Positions 24,181 through 35,647 of a stretch of 64,000 nucleotides of DNA are shown piece after piece. How positions within the stretch are numbered: position 1 is the stretch's first letter; every line of letters begins with the position of its first letter. The position numbers and the translations under genes were made by a program. The notes under the pieces were generated by a model. That model ran no database searches. It was not told the DNA's origin and saw nothing but the letters and a program-made list of their open reading frames with translations. The stretch is from contig JAFEMH010001351.1 in assembly GCA_022495995.1 (NCBI GenBank), forward strand, positions 228,501 through 292,500, read 5' to 3'. Source of the stretch: Adenophora triphylla var. japonica (Eukaryota > Streptophyta > Magnoliopsida > Asterales > Campanulaceae).

Positions 24181-25110
24181 TGCTGAGGGTGGGGTAGTGC
24201 GGCGGTTTAGGGTTTGTCAAGGGTGTAAAGGGTTTCGGCTTGTGGGGTTTGTCGAGGGTATTTGAAGGAGTTGTAGAGGGTTTCGGCTGATGGGGTTTGC
24301 CGAGGAGTTTGAAGGATGTGTAGAGGGTTTCGGCTGGTGGGTTTGACGAGGGGTTTGAAGGAGGTATAGTGGGTTTCGGCTGGTGGGTTTGCCGAGGGGT
24401 TTGAAGGAGGTGTAGTGGGTTTCGACATGGGTTTTCCGAGGGGTTCGAAGGAGGTGTAGAGGATTTCGACAGGTGAGTTTTGCCGAGGCGAGGTTAAAGG
24501 GTTTTGGTGGTGGAAGAGGGTTTCAGCAGTAGGGTTTTGTCGAGGGGATTAAAGGAGGTAAAGAGGGTTTCGATCGGTGATTTTTGCCGAGGGGTTTGAA
24601 GGAGGTGTGGGAGAGTTGTCTTTGGGTATGGCGGCTTTATGGTTTTGCCGCTAGGGTGTTTTGGCGGTGGTGCATGAGGTGAAGAGAGAAGTTGGAGAAG
24701 GAAATAAATAAAAATTAGGATTTCGGCTACTAGGGTTTAAACCGAAGGTGGTGGTGTGTTGTAGAGGGGTGGTGGTTTTGATGGTGGGGCGATATGGTGG
24801 GGAGTTTTGATGATGATTGTGTATAAAGGAGTTTCGGCTAGGGGTGGTTGAGCCGAGGGTGTTGAAGGAAAAGGAGAGAATTTTGATGATGTGTAGCGGA
24901 AGCTATGGGGTGAGGGGGTGGAGCGGCTTGAGGGGTTTGCCGCTAGGGTTTTTAGAAGGTGGAATGTGGTGGGGGTTTTTTTATGAAGGGTGGCGGAAGC
25001 AATGGGGTAAGGGGGTGGGGCGGCTTGAGGGGTTTTACCGAGTTATTTTGGAAGGTGGATGAGGTAGTGGTTTTGATGGTGGGGCGGCTTTAGGGTTTTG
25101 CCGCTAGGGG
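24181..25110 (-). repeat. Degenerate tandem repeat inside the TRIM-like element
   Basis: A roughly 50-60-bp unit on the plus strand (GGTTTCGGCTGGTGGG, TTGCCGAGGGGTTTGAAGG, AGGTGTAGAGG) recurs many times with drift. The minus strand translates to a proline-rich repeat with words such as NPSA and AETL (ORF 24207-24428). This is repeat-derived and probably not a functional protein. Confidence 0.65.
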
Positions 25111-25154
25111 TTTGGCGGAGAAGTCCTATTATGGATCTTATTTCTCTGATACCA

Positions 25155-25442
25155 TATTAGAATAAATGATGATAGACGAAGTCAATTCATACATGGAGAG
25201 AGAGAGAGAATTGATATGAATGACTCAATTTTATTATGATATTAGAGGTACATATTTATAGGGTTTACAAAGAGTTAAAATCTTATTCTAATACAAAGAT
25301 TGAGTTACCTATTCTAAGTACATTAGAAAGATTGAGTTACCTATTCTAAATACATTAAAATATTTATAGTTATATTCTAATACAAACAATATATACTTGA
25401 TAATATAGAATATAATATTATGACAATATTATATTCTTAATA
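25155..25442 (-). repeat. 5' LTR of the TRIM-like element
   Basis: Direct repeat of 23699-23952 with an internal ~33-bp duplication at about 25297-25360. It is followed on the minus strand by the initiator-tRNA primer-binding site. Confidence 0.85.
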
Positions 25443-25536
25443 GGTACTAGGGTGGACTGGGTGAGGTTCAGGAAGAAGGCAGGGGAGGGGTATTTTAAAA
25501 GTGTATCTATTTTATTTTTAAAAATTGGATTACATG

Positions 25537-25973
25537 TAGGGACAACAACAAATTGGGTTCGAGCCGGGTTTGGCTAAATTCGGATCCAACCCGCCAAAAT
25601 AAATGAAAATATCAAACCTGTCTGATCCAACGATTAACAAATCCGGACCCGATCTGGACAAAATATTGATAGCCTTTTTTTGGGCTTTGGCCTAAATATT
25701 CTCATAGCTTAAACCCAACAACAAAATCATGTTGATATAAACTTGATATAAACAATAACAACAGTATAATTAGGAATATGTTAAGGGGTATAAGGGTGAA
25801 TCAACATATAAGGTTATTATGCGGGTAGGACAAGACCGGGCCGAGCCGGGTCTCAAATGGTTACCAAGCCCGGACCCGAACCCGCCAAATTTTGGAAAGT
25901 TTTTACCAAATTCGCCCCGTTCGAACTAGAATGATTCGGAAACGGGTCGAGTTTGGAAAAATTGCCATCTCTA
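25537..25973. mobile_element. Non-autonomous hAT element (MITE) with 8-bp target duplication
   Basis: A 437-bp element starting TAGGGACAAC and ending TTGCCATCTCTA, flanked by perfect 8-bp copies of ATTACATG (25529-25536 and 25974-25981). The interior is rich in CCGGGT/ACCCGG words (GGGTTCGAGCCGGG at left, CCGAACCCGCC at right), resembling the common plant hAT MITEs with TAGGGATGGCAA ends. No coding capacity. Confidence 0.88.
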
Positions 25974-27808
25974 ATTACATGCCCATTACATATGAATTCA
26001 ATGTTAAAATTGATTTAGCCTGTTTGATGAAATAAAAATAAGTTTAGATATCCAATTAAAAAAAAAAAAACACAATTGTTTGAGTATATCTTTTAGGAAT
26101 TTTGCCTGACTATTATATTGTTTTGTGTTATGTTGTACCCATCTCCTCTCTCTCTCTCTCTCTCTTTATTTATTTTTTTTTTTTAAATTTTGAAGGAACC
26201 CATTTTTCTCTTAAAAATGCTATAGGCGCTTAATTCTTGGAGTATATTTTTAGTTAATCATATTATTTTTCATATATTTATTTTTGACATCCATTTCGTG
26301 GTTCCATTTGATGACTTATGGTTTACACAATATTTTGGGGGAAACTAGTTTCTTCCTAAGTTATAAAAAGTCCTGTTTTTTTAAACTGCTCTTATATTTG
26401 TCAAATATTTGCAAGTTGAAAAAAATTGAACTTTTTATAATTTATGGAGAAACTGATTTCTCCCAAAACTTACTCTATGGTTTAAAGCAAGTAATGTGCA
26501 TTACTATCTTTGAATTTAAGAAACATTTTTCAAGTCGGTTCCTAACGTATGTGTTATGACTATATTCATGACACATAAGTTAAAATTGGACGAGAAAAAT
26601 TATAATTATTTTACTTAAAAAATATTTTACTATATGCATTTATTTCTAATTTTGTAAATATTTAATAAAATATGAAAAACAATTTGGAAAAATATTTAAG
26701 ACAAATTATTTAGAAATAAATATTTATTTTCGAATAAAATTTTCTAAACAAAAGACATTAATTTTGAAACGAATCAAGAAATATAATCTCATGTAATTAT
26801 GTATATGCAATTTCAGTACTCTTAATTTTACCAAACACCTTAATTTTACCAAACACCTGTTTTGTAAAATCGAAAATTAAGCTCTGAAAATATAGAGCTG
26901 AAAAATGTAGAGCTGAAATTATTAAGTTTCTGCATTTTAAGAATTCAGTTTGTTTGATAATGGCAAACCATTTATATCTGAATTTATTTAAAGTTTGAAC
27001 TTAATATTCAAAAAATTATTTGAATAATCTTAATGAGTGTATAATAAAATAAAGTCTTCAACATATATGTCACTATTATTATAATTAGATTATATTTTAT
27101 AATATTTAAATATTTTCTATTAGTACTTTCTTTGACTCATAATAAAATTTATCTTGTTAATTATTTTGATAAATTTGTCTAAACGTTGACAAAAAATGAA
27201 AAAAAAATTAATTATGATACTCTATTAAAATATTATTAATATCAATAGTTTAATACAAATAAAATTACATTTTAATACTAGATCAAATATAATTTATATG
27301 AAAAGTTAAAATATTTCAACAAAAGAAAGTATCATTTTTAAGACAATCTTAATTAATTAAGTGATTGCAATTTATCTTACCAAATATTCTTAACTTTTTA
27401 ATCTCTTAATTAAAGTGTTCCAAATTAAGAACTTAATTAGGTTACCAAACAAGCCTTAATTTGACATTAGTAGTTGTTAATTTGTAAAGAAATCGTGCCG
27501 TGGTGTTTTTCTATCAGAAAAAATGGCACCGGCGGTGGGTGGACGGTGCGACAAGTCAATTGTCAAAGCTCGAAGATGGTCGGTCGTCTGACGGAGATAA
27601 TTAAACACGTAAGTAATCTGACCGATGGGGTTACAATAGGATTTAAAGCCTTTTAAATTAATTAGTCTCCTTGACTTTCATTTTAAGTGATGTGGCCAAA
27701 TTACAAACTAACCCATATATTTTGTCACTGTGACACCAATATCCCCCAAACTTCACTTCTGCATAAATTAAAATTTTACTTGCATGATATTTTATTTTTC
27801 ACGGTTTT
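25974..27808. other. AT-rich intergenic DNA
   Basis: No gene recognised. It contains a CT microsatellite at about 26146-26166 and T/A-rich sequence. A 91-codon ORF at 26284-26559 has no domain and no codon bias that stands out. The stretch ends at the target duplication of the large gypsy element. Confidence 0.5.
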
Positions 27809-27813
27809 AGTCT

Positions 27814-28598
27814 TGATGCTACCATGGAAAATGGGGTTGATCAGGAGCTGAATCTTCAGCTATTCCCATGGATACTCCGGCTGATCTTCTTAGGATGACT
27901 CGCCTGGAAACCTACACGCACGCAAGTCACAGTGAACTAAACCGGGGGTGACTCCGGTGAAACCCCTCCGGCGTGAGAATCAGTAAGGTTATCTGGTCAA
28001 GTAACTATTGTAGAAAGAAAGTAATGAAGAGGAGAGAGAGTTTTTTGAAAAAGAGTAGGACTTACCTCATAATGCTGAATTTTGCCTATTTATATCACAA
28101 AATGAGTATAGGCCATACCTGTAGGGACACGTGTCAATCATCTGAGCCTTGCCAGTCAACTGCCCTCAAAGTTAGTAAAAAGTACTACCAATCCCATCAT
28201 GTTGCACTGTTTTACATTATGGGGGTAGATACCACGTGTCACTATCCAAATTACCGGTTGCGTACGAGCTAAGCTTGTCGCCTGGCGACAAATTCCCTAA
28301 GGCGACAAGACCTATTTGGCTACCCATTCTTAATTACACTTTGACTACCCGAAATTCATATAAAAGGGGGTAGGGAGTATGCTATATAATCTTCTCGCCG
28401 TAGATGTTTCCCGCCTACACTTTTATCCCCGCCACACATTGCAACTACGCCACGTGCTATGTTATCTTGTCATTTTTAAGGCGGAATGTTACTTTTTGCC
28501 TTATTTGATTTTCATGGCCCATTCTAAGTCAATTGGCCCACTGTACCATTGAACCCTTTGCACTGTCTAAGCCCAATCCATATTTCATAATCACTTCA
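27814..28598 (-). repeat. 3' LTR of the gypsy element
   Basis: A 785-bp direct repeat of 40746-41533. On the minus strand it starts TGAAGTGATTATG and ends GGTAGCATCA. It contains ACACGTGTC and CCACGTGTC G-box-type words. The 99-codon ORF inside it is repeated in the other LTR and is not a gene. Confidence 0.92.
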
Positions 28599-28612
28599 GT
28601 AGCCCCCAATTT
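28599..28612 (-). promoter_or_regulatory. Polypurine tract of the gypsy element
   Basis: The minus strand reads AAATTGGGGGCTAC immediately before the 3' LTR, the expected position and composition for second-strand priming. Confidence 0.7.
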
Positions 28613-28881
28613 CAAGACCTGGAACATTTATGTTTCAGGCGAGAAATTTACATTGCCTATTACTTCCCGCCCGCGGGTAGCCACCTCGCTAGGCGTTATT
28701 CAACAACGTCATCCCAGGGACACGTGGCACCCTCCTAGGTCCTTCCACTGACTGACGGTTGGTGTGACGTGACATATGAAAAGGCTTTTTGAATTTTGAA
28801 ATCATTTAATGGGGGGAATTTCAAAATTTTGGGGGCTAATTAATTGTAATGTCCCCTACGAACCTGTTCACATTCCCTTCA

Positions 28882-28890
28882 TATAAATAA
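28882..28890 (+). promoter_or_regulatory. TATA box of the antisense gene
   Basis: TATAAATAA on the plus strand sits about 350 bp upstream of the ATG at 29241, after a CCCTTC stretch and before CCTCCCCACCCC. It gives the antisense gene its own promoter inside the element, separate from the LTRs. Confidence 0.55.
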
Positions 28891-30513
28891 CCTCCCCACC
28901 CCTACTTTTACCTTTTTCCTTCTCCTCGTCTGAAAAACTTCCTAGGCAATTTCCGGTGAAATCAGTGCGTTTTCCGGCGAACTCACTACTTTTCTTCCTT
29001 GACCTTTCCCTCTTTTTAGTGACTAAATCCTTGTTCCTCTTCGAAATTCCTCCATAAACGCTCATTCCTTGCTTCGATTCATCCACTAAATCATCCTGGA
29101 AAATAATTTCTTTGGCCGGACCTTGAGCATTCCGGCGAACTTACAATCCGTCTTTGATTTCATCAACGATCCTTCATATTTTCCAGGTAATTTCTTTGCT
29201 TTTTGGTTTCTTTTGTTTCTCTCAAGTTTTACTTGTTATCATGGCTAGGTTTAAGAATTGTCTTAGGCAAATTAGGTATGGCCAATGTCGAAAAACTGGT
29301 GGTATTTATTATCTAACTAGGGGTATATGGGCGAGAATCCCAAGAGATGATTTGGTAAACTGTCTTAGAGTCAATAGAGTAGATCCTACAATCATTGATG
29401 CCATAGAGATTAGAGGCAAGTGTTTTCTTCATTTTTCAGCCCCCATGTCTAAAACATTTTTTACTCCCCGCGAACTTTGCGAACACCTTTGTCGCTTTTA
29501 CGGTCCCCCTACTCATTCTGACAGTTCAGATACTGACTTTCTCGCTGCGAGATCCTTAGTAAATAGATCTCGTTATAAACAAATTGTCTCTTCTTCTGAT
29601 TCAGGCGAGATGTCCACCTTCGGAGCTCCGGGCGCCTCAACTTTCGCTGGCGGGCAGTCAAACTTAACCAATAATCCCTCTACTTCTAACCTGGCGGGAA
29701 ATGACCCTTTGACAAATTCTCACATCACCCCCTTTCACACTCAGTACCATATAGATCATTTAAATTACCATATCGCTAGCTACGATGGTGACATGTCGCT
29801 ACTCTCCATCCGTCGGCGACAAGACGGTATAGTAGTTTTCCCGTCACAACTAGAAGCGGGCCTTAGGATTCCTGTTGACCCTTTTATCTCTTTGGTCCTC
29901 TTCAAAGCTAACGCGGCAATAGCCGAGCTGCACCCTAATGCCATAAGGGTTTTGACTTGTTTTATAGTTGTTTGTCGCGCACTCAGGCGAGAAACCACCC
30001 TTCACCTCCTGATGGACATGTTTACGGGTTACGCACAAAAAGACAAGCAGACAAACGAACTTCGTATGTCGCTAAAATTCAAGAAACCCAAAATCCTAAC
30101 CCCTCTTCCTTCCAAGGTTCACAACTGGCAGAGCAACCCACTATTTATAATTTCTCGCGTTGGCTGGACGCTTCCTACTGATCTCTTGGGGATTCACCCT
30201 AAAGTCGACAAGAAATGGTCTTTAGATGAGGATGAGAAAAGATTGCAAGGAAAAATGATTAAGCTTCTTACTGACAACAATCCTGCCGATCCCTCAACTC
30301 CTCGTTTCTCGTGGCAACAAATTCTAGCCGATGATTCCCTATTGAGCCAAGTAGGGCTTTCTTACAATTTCCCGCCCTTGCCTCCTAGGGTGGCCATTGA
30401 ACATACAGTTTCCTGGTCGGGATGGGAGCTTCATTCGGGCGCAAAATTTGCTTCTGAGTGCACAACATGCGGGAACGGCCACAATGTTTGTCGCTCAATG
30501 CGAGAAGTTCTAC

Positions 30514-30598
30514 GTATGATCTTTACTAATTTCTGCATTCCCTCGTTTACTAATTTTAGTCTTATAATGTCGATAATGACTTTTGTTTTTTGTCGCAG
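30514..30598 (+). other. Intron 1 of the antisense gene
   Basis: Begins GTATGATC, ends TTTTTTGTCGCAG, 85 bp long and T-rich. Removing it joins a first-position codon split (phase 1) into the open frame beginning LHRSMDMNQK. Reading through it instead soon meets a stop. Confidence 0.7.
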
Positions 30599-31337
30599 TT
30601 CATCGTTCAATGGATATGAATCAAAAAAGGTTAGCACATGGGCAGTCTGAGCAACAGGCCAAACGTTTGGCCGCGGCTAGGAATGCCAGCCTCAAGGCCC
30701 TGCCAGCTGATTTGACCATTCCCATTGCCACAACTGGAGCAGATGACAAGATTGTTCCCGAAAATTCCCGCCGGAGGGCCCCTTCCACCAACCCCCGTCA
30801 AAACAAAAGGCAGCGTACTTCCGCTCCCGCTCCCGCACAAACTTAGGAGAACCTTCCTGAAACTCTAATCTTGGAAGATGAGGAAGAGGAAGAAGAGAAT
30901 GAAGAAAATGATGAGCCCCAAGATGAGGCTGAGATTGTCGCTCCCTTTGGGGATCCAAACCGGTCGGGGGTTCAAACCGAAGATCCCACTGCACACCAAC
31001 ACCCCGCTTTCCCCTCGCCCACGAGACTGATCCTCCCTCCAATCCCACAGCCTCACCGCCACGCCCTTCGTCTTCTCGCCAACATACCCGTCGCCAGCCC
31101 AGCTGGTTAAAAGAAGGGTTCCAGATTCCGGCAGACGAGGAGGGTATGGTGGCTCTTTGTCGGGAAGCCAATGATATCCCCAAACTCAAGGGATTGATAA
31201 CTGAGCGGCTAGACACAGTTTCTTGCTTGCTAGGCTCCACCGCTCTTAAGCGGTCAAGCGACGCCGAACAAGTCGCTTACGTTGAAGGAGAGAATCCTGC
31301 CCACTCCGCCTATCATGCCGGGATCCAACTCTCCTTA

Positions 31338-31426
31338 GTAAGATATCTTTACTCGCTTATTTTTTCATTTAAATTTTTATAACTAACCCTAAACCTAACA
31401 TTTACTTGCCTTTCTACTTCTCGCAG
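31338..31426 (+). other. Intron 2 of the antisense gene
   Basis: Begins GTAAGATATC, ends CTACTTCTCGCAG, 89 bp, AT-rich with a TAAC-type branch-like sequence. It joins ...GIQLSL to ASSTLLGLSNK at a codon boundary. Confidence 0.7.
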
Positions 31427-32170
31427 GCCAGCAGCACTCTTCTGGGCTTAAGCAACAAATGCCTTAAGTTAGAGGGAGAGCTCACTGAAGCTGATCGTGA
31501 GCGAAATCTTTACAAACGTAGGGTTGCCAGGCGGGATACCACTATCCAAGAACTCCAGAACTTGCGAACTAAAGCTGATACTGATCTGGCGGAGGGTAAA
31601 GCGAAGTTGGAAGAACTTGAAAAGAAAAACAAGGATACAGAGGAGAAGCTTGCTCGCCTTATTGCGGAAAGCGATAAGAATAAAGAACTTGTCGCTAAGT
31701 TTCCCGAGCTTGAAGCCGAGAATAAACGGCTTAGAGATGCAGACTTCGTGCGAGCTAACCAAGTGACCAAACTTCGTCAAGATCTTGAAGCCGCTAAAAC
31801 CAAAGCAGAGACTGATGAAATGGATGCGTTTGATAACGCTATCCTTCATACTCTCAGAACAATTGCCGCCGAAGGAAATCCCGCCATTACCCCCGCGATG
31901 CCGCGATGGGCTCAAACAATTTTCGCCGATAAAAGTCGCAAGGGACATCCCCTTGTTCCTTACAAATAAGAAGAGTTGGCGCAGCTAGCACGGAGGATGC
32001 CGTCCTGCAAAGCCGCGTGGCCGCTTCCCGAAATTCGCCCCGACAACATTGTTCCCGCTGTCGACCTATCTCAAGCAAAGAAGGACGCCTTAATGCCGCC
32101 TACAACGCCCAATGAACCGGCGCTTTCGTTTTGTAATCGCTATCAACTTTTATTTTTGGGCTCAGAATAA

Positions 32171-32555
32171 ACAATTTTTGTTTCCTTCTTTTTAACTTTC
32201 GCCACCTATTTTGTTGCAAACAATTAATTTAATTTCGTTCCCGGCCTTCGCGCCAAAGACAATTTGTAGCTATTTTCTTGTCGCTCCGTTGCGACCTTTA
32301 TCTACCGCTTTACTTCTTATGACTTGCTTCGAAACTATCTTTGTTTATCATAACTTCTTCATGTCACTTGTTTCTCTTTTGGTAATTCTGATTTTGCTTT
32401 GATAGTTCATCAAAGACTGTACCTCTTACTGTATCTCTCCATCTTATCTCTATATACATACTACTCCCTTCAAAAAAAGTGAGGCTTGTCTTTAGGCAGC
32501 CTCACTCCCAAGTGTAGATTCTCGCCAACTTATTTGATGCGACAATTTTCGGCAT
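32171..32555. other. 3' region of the antisense gene
   Basis: T-rich non-coding sequence after the AATAAA at 32165-32170. No gene recognised. It leads into the hairpin minisatellite. Confidence 0.5.
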
Positions 32556-33550
32556 ATCCATTCGGCGTATCCATTTGGTGTCTTGGTCTCTAACCAAGAC
32601 ACCTCAATTTAGGCGACTTGTTTTCTAACCAAGATGTCGCATCCATTTCGATGCCTTAATCTCTAACCAAGAAACCTCATCCACTTGATGCCTTGGTCTC
32701 TAACCAAGACACCTCATCCATTTTTGGGCGACTTGGTCTCTAACCAAGAAACCTCATCCACTTGATGCCTTGGTCTCTAACCAAGACACCTCATCCATTT
32801 TTGGGCGACTTGGTCTCTAACCAAGACGCCGCATCCATTAGGTGCCTTGGTCTCTAACCAAGACACCACATCCCTTTTTGGGCGACTCTGCTCTAACCAA
32901 GACGCCGCATCCATTAGGTGCCTTGGTCTCTAACCAAGACACCACATCCTTTGGGCGACTTGGTCTCTAACCAAGACGCCGCATCCATTAGGTGCCTTGG
33001 TCTCTAACCAAGACACCACATCTTTGGGCGACTTGGTCTCTAACCAAGACGCCGCATCCATTAGGTGCCTTGGTCTCTAACCAAGACACCACATCTTTTG
33101 CGACTTGGTCTCTAACCAAGACGCCGCATCCATTAGGTGCCTTGGTCTCTAACCAAGACACCACATCTTTTGGGCGACTTGGTCTCTAACCAAGACGCCG
33201 CATCCATTAGGTGCCTTGGTCTCTAACCAAGACACCACATCATTTGGGCGACTTGGTCTCTAACCAAGACATTGCATCCATTAGGTGCCTTGGTCTCTAA
33301 CCAAGACACCACATCCTTTTGGGCGACTTGGTCTCTAACCAAGACGCCGCATCCATTAGGTGCCTTGGTCTCTAACCAAGACACCACATCCCTTTTGGGC
33401 GACTTGGTCTCTAACCAAGACGCCGCATCCATTAGGTGCCTTGGTCTCTAACCAAGACACCACATCCCTTTTGGGCGACTTGGTCTCTAACCAAGACGCC
33501 GCATCCATTAGGTGCCTTGGTCTCTAACCAAGACACCACATCCCTTTTGG
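32556..33550. repeat. Hairpin minisatellite between the two convergent genes
   Basis: More than 25 units of about 36 bp, mostly arranged as a ~73-bp dimer. Every unit centres on CTTGGT-CTCTA-ACCAAG, an inverted repeat able to form a stem with a 5-base loop. Type A units extend the stem with GGCG/CGCC and type B units with GGTG/CACC, so arm changes are matched on both sides. The unit at 32577-32603 forms a perfect 11-bp stem. The array lies between the end of pol (33954, minus) and the end of the antisense gene (32170, plus). Tandem repeats in this 3' region are known in Tat-type elements. ORFs here (32992-33189, 33223-33432, 33436-33705) are repeat translations. Confidence 0.95.
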
Positions 33551-33953
33551 TTAGAGTTGGCGACGATTGCTTCTCGCCATTCTCGTGGTGCCTCCGTTGT
33601 CGCCCTCCTTCGTCAAATTTCTTTATCTCTTATGATAGTGGTTTCCTTGACTACCTTCGCCTTTTTAATCTCACCGTTCCAATAATCAAGTTTACAAAAA
33701 TGTAAAACTTGTTAAGTTTCACTAAAAATGATATTCTCAAAACAGTATGTAGCTGAATAATTCCTGCCTCCTTCCATCATGTTCATAAGTTACATCATGC
33801 TAGATTGGCAAATTCTACACAACTTTTCCCGTCACTGTGACGTAAACAGAAACACATGACCCCAAAAGAAAGTTACGTAGCTTTTGCTATCTAGAGCAAA
33901 AATCAAAAGATGCAACTACAAAAGATTGCTACAACTTCATTGATAAAAACGCT
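33551..33953. other. 3' untranslated region of pol
   Basis: Non-coding stretch between the repeat array and the last integrase codons. No feature recognised apart from AT-rich sequence. Confidence 0.5.
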
Positions 33954-34545
33954 TCAAATGATCAACACCTGTGCATTCTTCAATTCTTCACCATCCTGCT
34001 TTCTCAGCCGATAAGTCCCCTCTCGAATAACTTGAGACACCTGAAATGGCCCTTCCCATTTTTCATTTAACTTGGTGAAGCCTGGTTTGGGGCCCGTGGC
34101 TTCAGCACTCCTTAGTACCCAATCACCTACATTGAAAGACCTCTTGTTAACCCGCCTATCATGCTGGGCCTTCATCTTCTGCTTGTAATTTACCATCCTC
34201 ATTTTCGCTTGCAACCTCCTTTCATCAATCAAATCAAGATCATTACATCGTCGCTGGCCATTTCTCGCCTCATCATAATAAGTCACCCAGATGTCGGCAT
34301 AGGCTATCTCTGGCCGGGTGCCATGGCTTCAGATCCGTAAGTCAAAGCGAACGCCGCTTTCACCCGCTGAGCTCCTTTAATTGTGGTCCTCACGTACCAT
34401 AGTGCAGTTGACAACTCTTCTAACCATGCGCCGCCTCTTCCTTCTAAATTTTTCTGTAAAGCGGCAATAATTTGTTTATTTGCCGCCTCCGCCCGACCTC
34501 ATCAGACTGCGGTCTCGTATACCGCCGACATCCAATGCTTAACAT
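33954..34545 (-). pseudogene. Integrase C-terminal part, frameshifted
   Basis: Two minus-strand frames continue integrase. About 34310-34510 encodes a stretch with AEAANKQII (containing the glutamate of the DDE triad) and WLEELSTALWYVRTT. Then 33954-34286 encodes the C-terminal domain with NKRSFNVGDWVLR and LNEKWEGPFQVSQVI...GTYRL, ending NAQVLII. Stops separate the pieces. The last segment matches the usual gypsy integrase tail, so the pol 3' end is near 33954. Confidence 0.8.
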
Positions 34546-35647
34546 TCATCCTCCGCACTCCGCTGCAAATTTCTTACCAAATTGCATTCCATGATCGTAG
34601 ACAATGGCCCTGGGTAACCCATATCTCGCACCAAATGTTTTCTTTGAACAAACCTCGATCACATTGTCTTCGCTTATTTGTCGCTGTAGCCTTCGCTTCC
34701 GTCCATTTAGTAAAATAATCAACGGCAACTACCACATGCTGGCATCCTCCCTTGGCCTTTGGGAATGGTCCTATTAAATCAATGCCCCACATATCAAAAG
34801 GCCATGTTGCGACAATAGGCGTTTGCTCAGTGGCAGGTTGCCGCGGTATATTCCCAAACCTTTGGCATTTCTCGCATTTCCGCACATACTCTTCAGCATC
34901 CTTCCTCAAGCTCGGCCAATAATAGCCATGAAACAATACTTTCTCCGCCAAGGATCTCGCCCCTGGATGACCACCACAAACACCTTCATGGATTTCAAAC
35001 AAAACCTTAGCCACCATTCCTGGCTCTATGCACCTCATCAATGGCTTTGAAAAAGATCTCCTATATAGAATTCCATCCTGCACAGTAAATCGCGGGGAAG
35101 TCACCTTTACTATCTTAGCCCTTTCTTCATCAAGCGGCAATTCACCCTTCTCTAAAAAATCTTTCATGTCAGTAACCCAGCTCGCTTCCGCTTCCCCGAT
35201 CTCCATGACCATGGGCCTATCAATCGCCGGCATGTCGACATATTCCACCAAGGGATCAATAGTTACTTCATTATCTTCGCTTCCCGCAGACCTACTCAAG
35301 GCATCCGCCTTGGAATTCTCTTCTCGCCCAATTTGTACCAACTCCCAAAACTCAAAATGACTCAAGAGACCTCTCACCAAATTACAATATCTTATTAAAA
35401 AAGAATTCACCGCGCCATATTCACCTTTCACTTGCTTAACAACCAACTGAGAATCAGAATGAATCACAATCCTCTTTACTCCAGTATCCCGCGTAAATTC
35501 AATTCCCGATACTAATGCCTCATATTCCGCCTGATTATTAGACACTGGGAACTTGAACCTAAATGCCTTCTTATACTCACATTCCGCATCTGGTGATATC
35601 AAAACCATTCCCGCCCCTCCTCTGTCTTTTGCTGATGAACCATCCAC
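34546..35647 (-). pseudogene. Archaeal-type RNase H and integrase N-terminal/core
   Basis: One 357-codon frame (35647-34574) encodes a second RNase H: MDGSSAKDRGGAG with the first Asp, NNQAEYEAL with the Glu, IHSDSQLVV with the second Asp and NSKADALS with the last Asp. Integrase follows, with the HHCC zinc site (His 220, His 227, Cys 258, Cys 261) and GIDLIGPF carrying the first core Asp (290). After about residue 323 (near 34680) the frame shifts. The overlapping frame 34546-34728 continues with YGLPRAIVYDHGMQF, which holds the second core Asp. This domain order is diagnostic of the Tat lineage. The first codon of this ORF is not the true start; it is the middle of pol. Confidence 0.9.

Larger units (their letters stand above)
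23699..25442 (-). mobile_element. TRIM-like non-autonomous LTR retrotransposon
   Basis: A 1744-bp element on the minus strand with short LTRs at 25155-25442 (5') and 23699-23952 (3'), both bounded by TATTAG...CTAATA. Reading the minus strand, TGGTATCAGAG lies immediately after the 5' LTR (25144-25154), matching the primer-binding site for initiator methionine tRNA. A GCGGGGGCA purine tract precedes the 3' LTR. Flanking GGTGC/GGTAC is a 5-bp target duplication with one mismatch. The ~1.2 kb interior contains no gag or pol. Confidence 0.85.
29241..32170 (+). pseudogene. Antisense spliced gene of the Tat-like element (Transposase_28-like), decayed
   Basis: Transcribed opposite to gag-pol. Exon 1 is 29241-30513, exon 2 is 30599-31337 and exon 3 starts at 31427; both introns have GT-AG borders and keep frame (phase 1, then 0). 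The start is the ATG of MARFKNCLRQ. Residues about 185-330 of exon 1 carry VFPSQLEAGLRIPVDPF and ELHPNAIRVLTCFIVVCRAL, the pattern of the 'putative gypsy-type transposon' family (Transposase_28). Exon 2 has a KR-rich segment and then an acidic EEEEEENEENDE run. Exon 3 encodes a long charged coiled coil. Damage: in-frame TAG at 30844-30846, a frameshift near 31100, and TAA at 31967-31969, after which the frame stays open to 32170. AATAAA overlaps the end. Function unknown; probably element-encoded. Confidence 0.75.

Noticed and set aside
28021..28272. 99-codon ORF repeated at 41004-41201
   Set aside because: Lies within the two LTRs of the gypsy element; not a gene.
32556..33550. CRISPR-like array
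   Set aside because: Regularly spaced repeats, but spacers are not unique and the context is a plant retrotransposon. It is a minisatellite.
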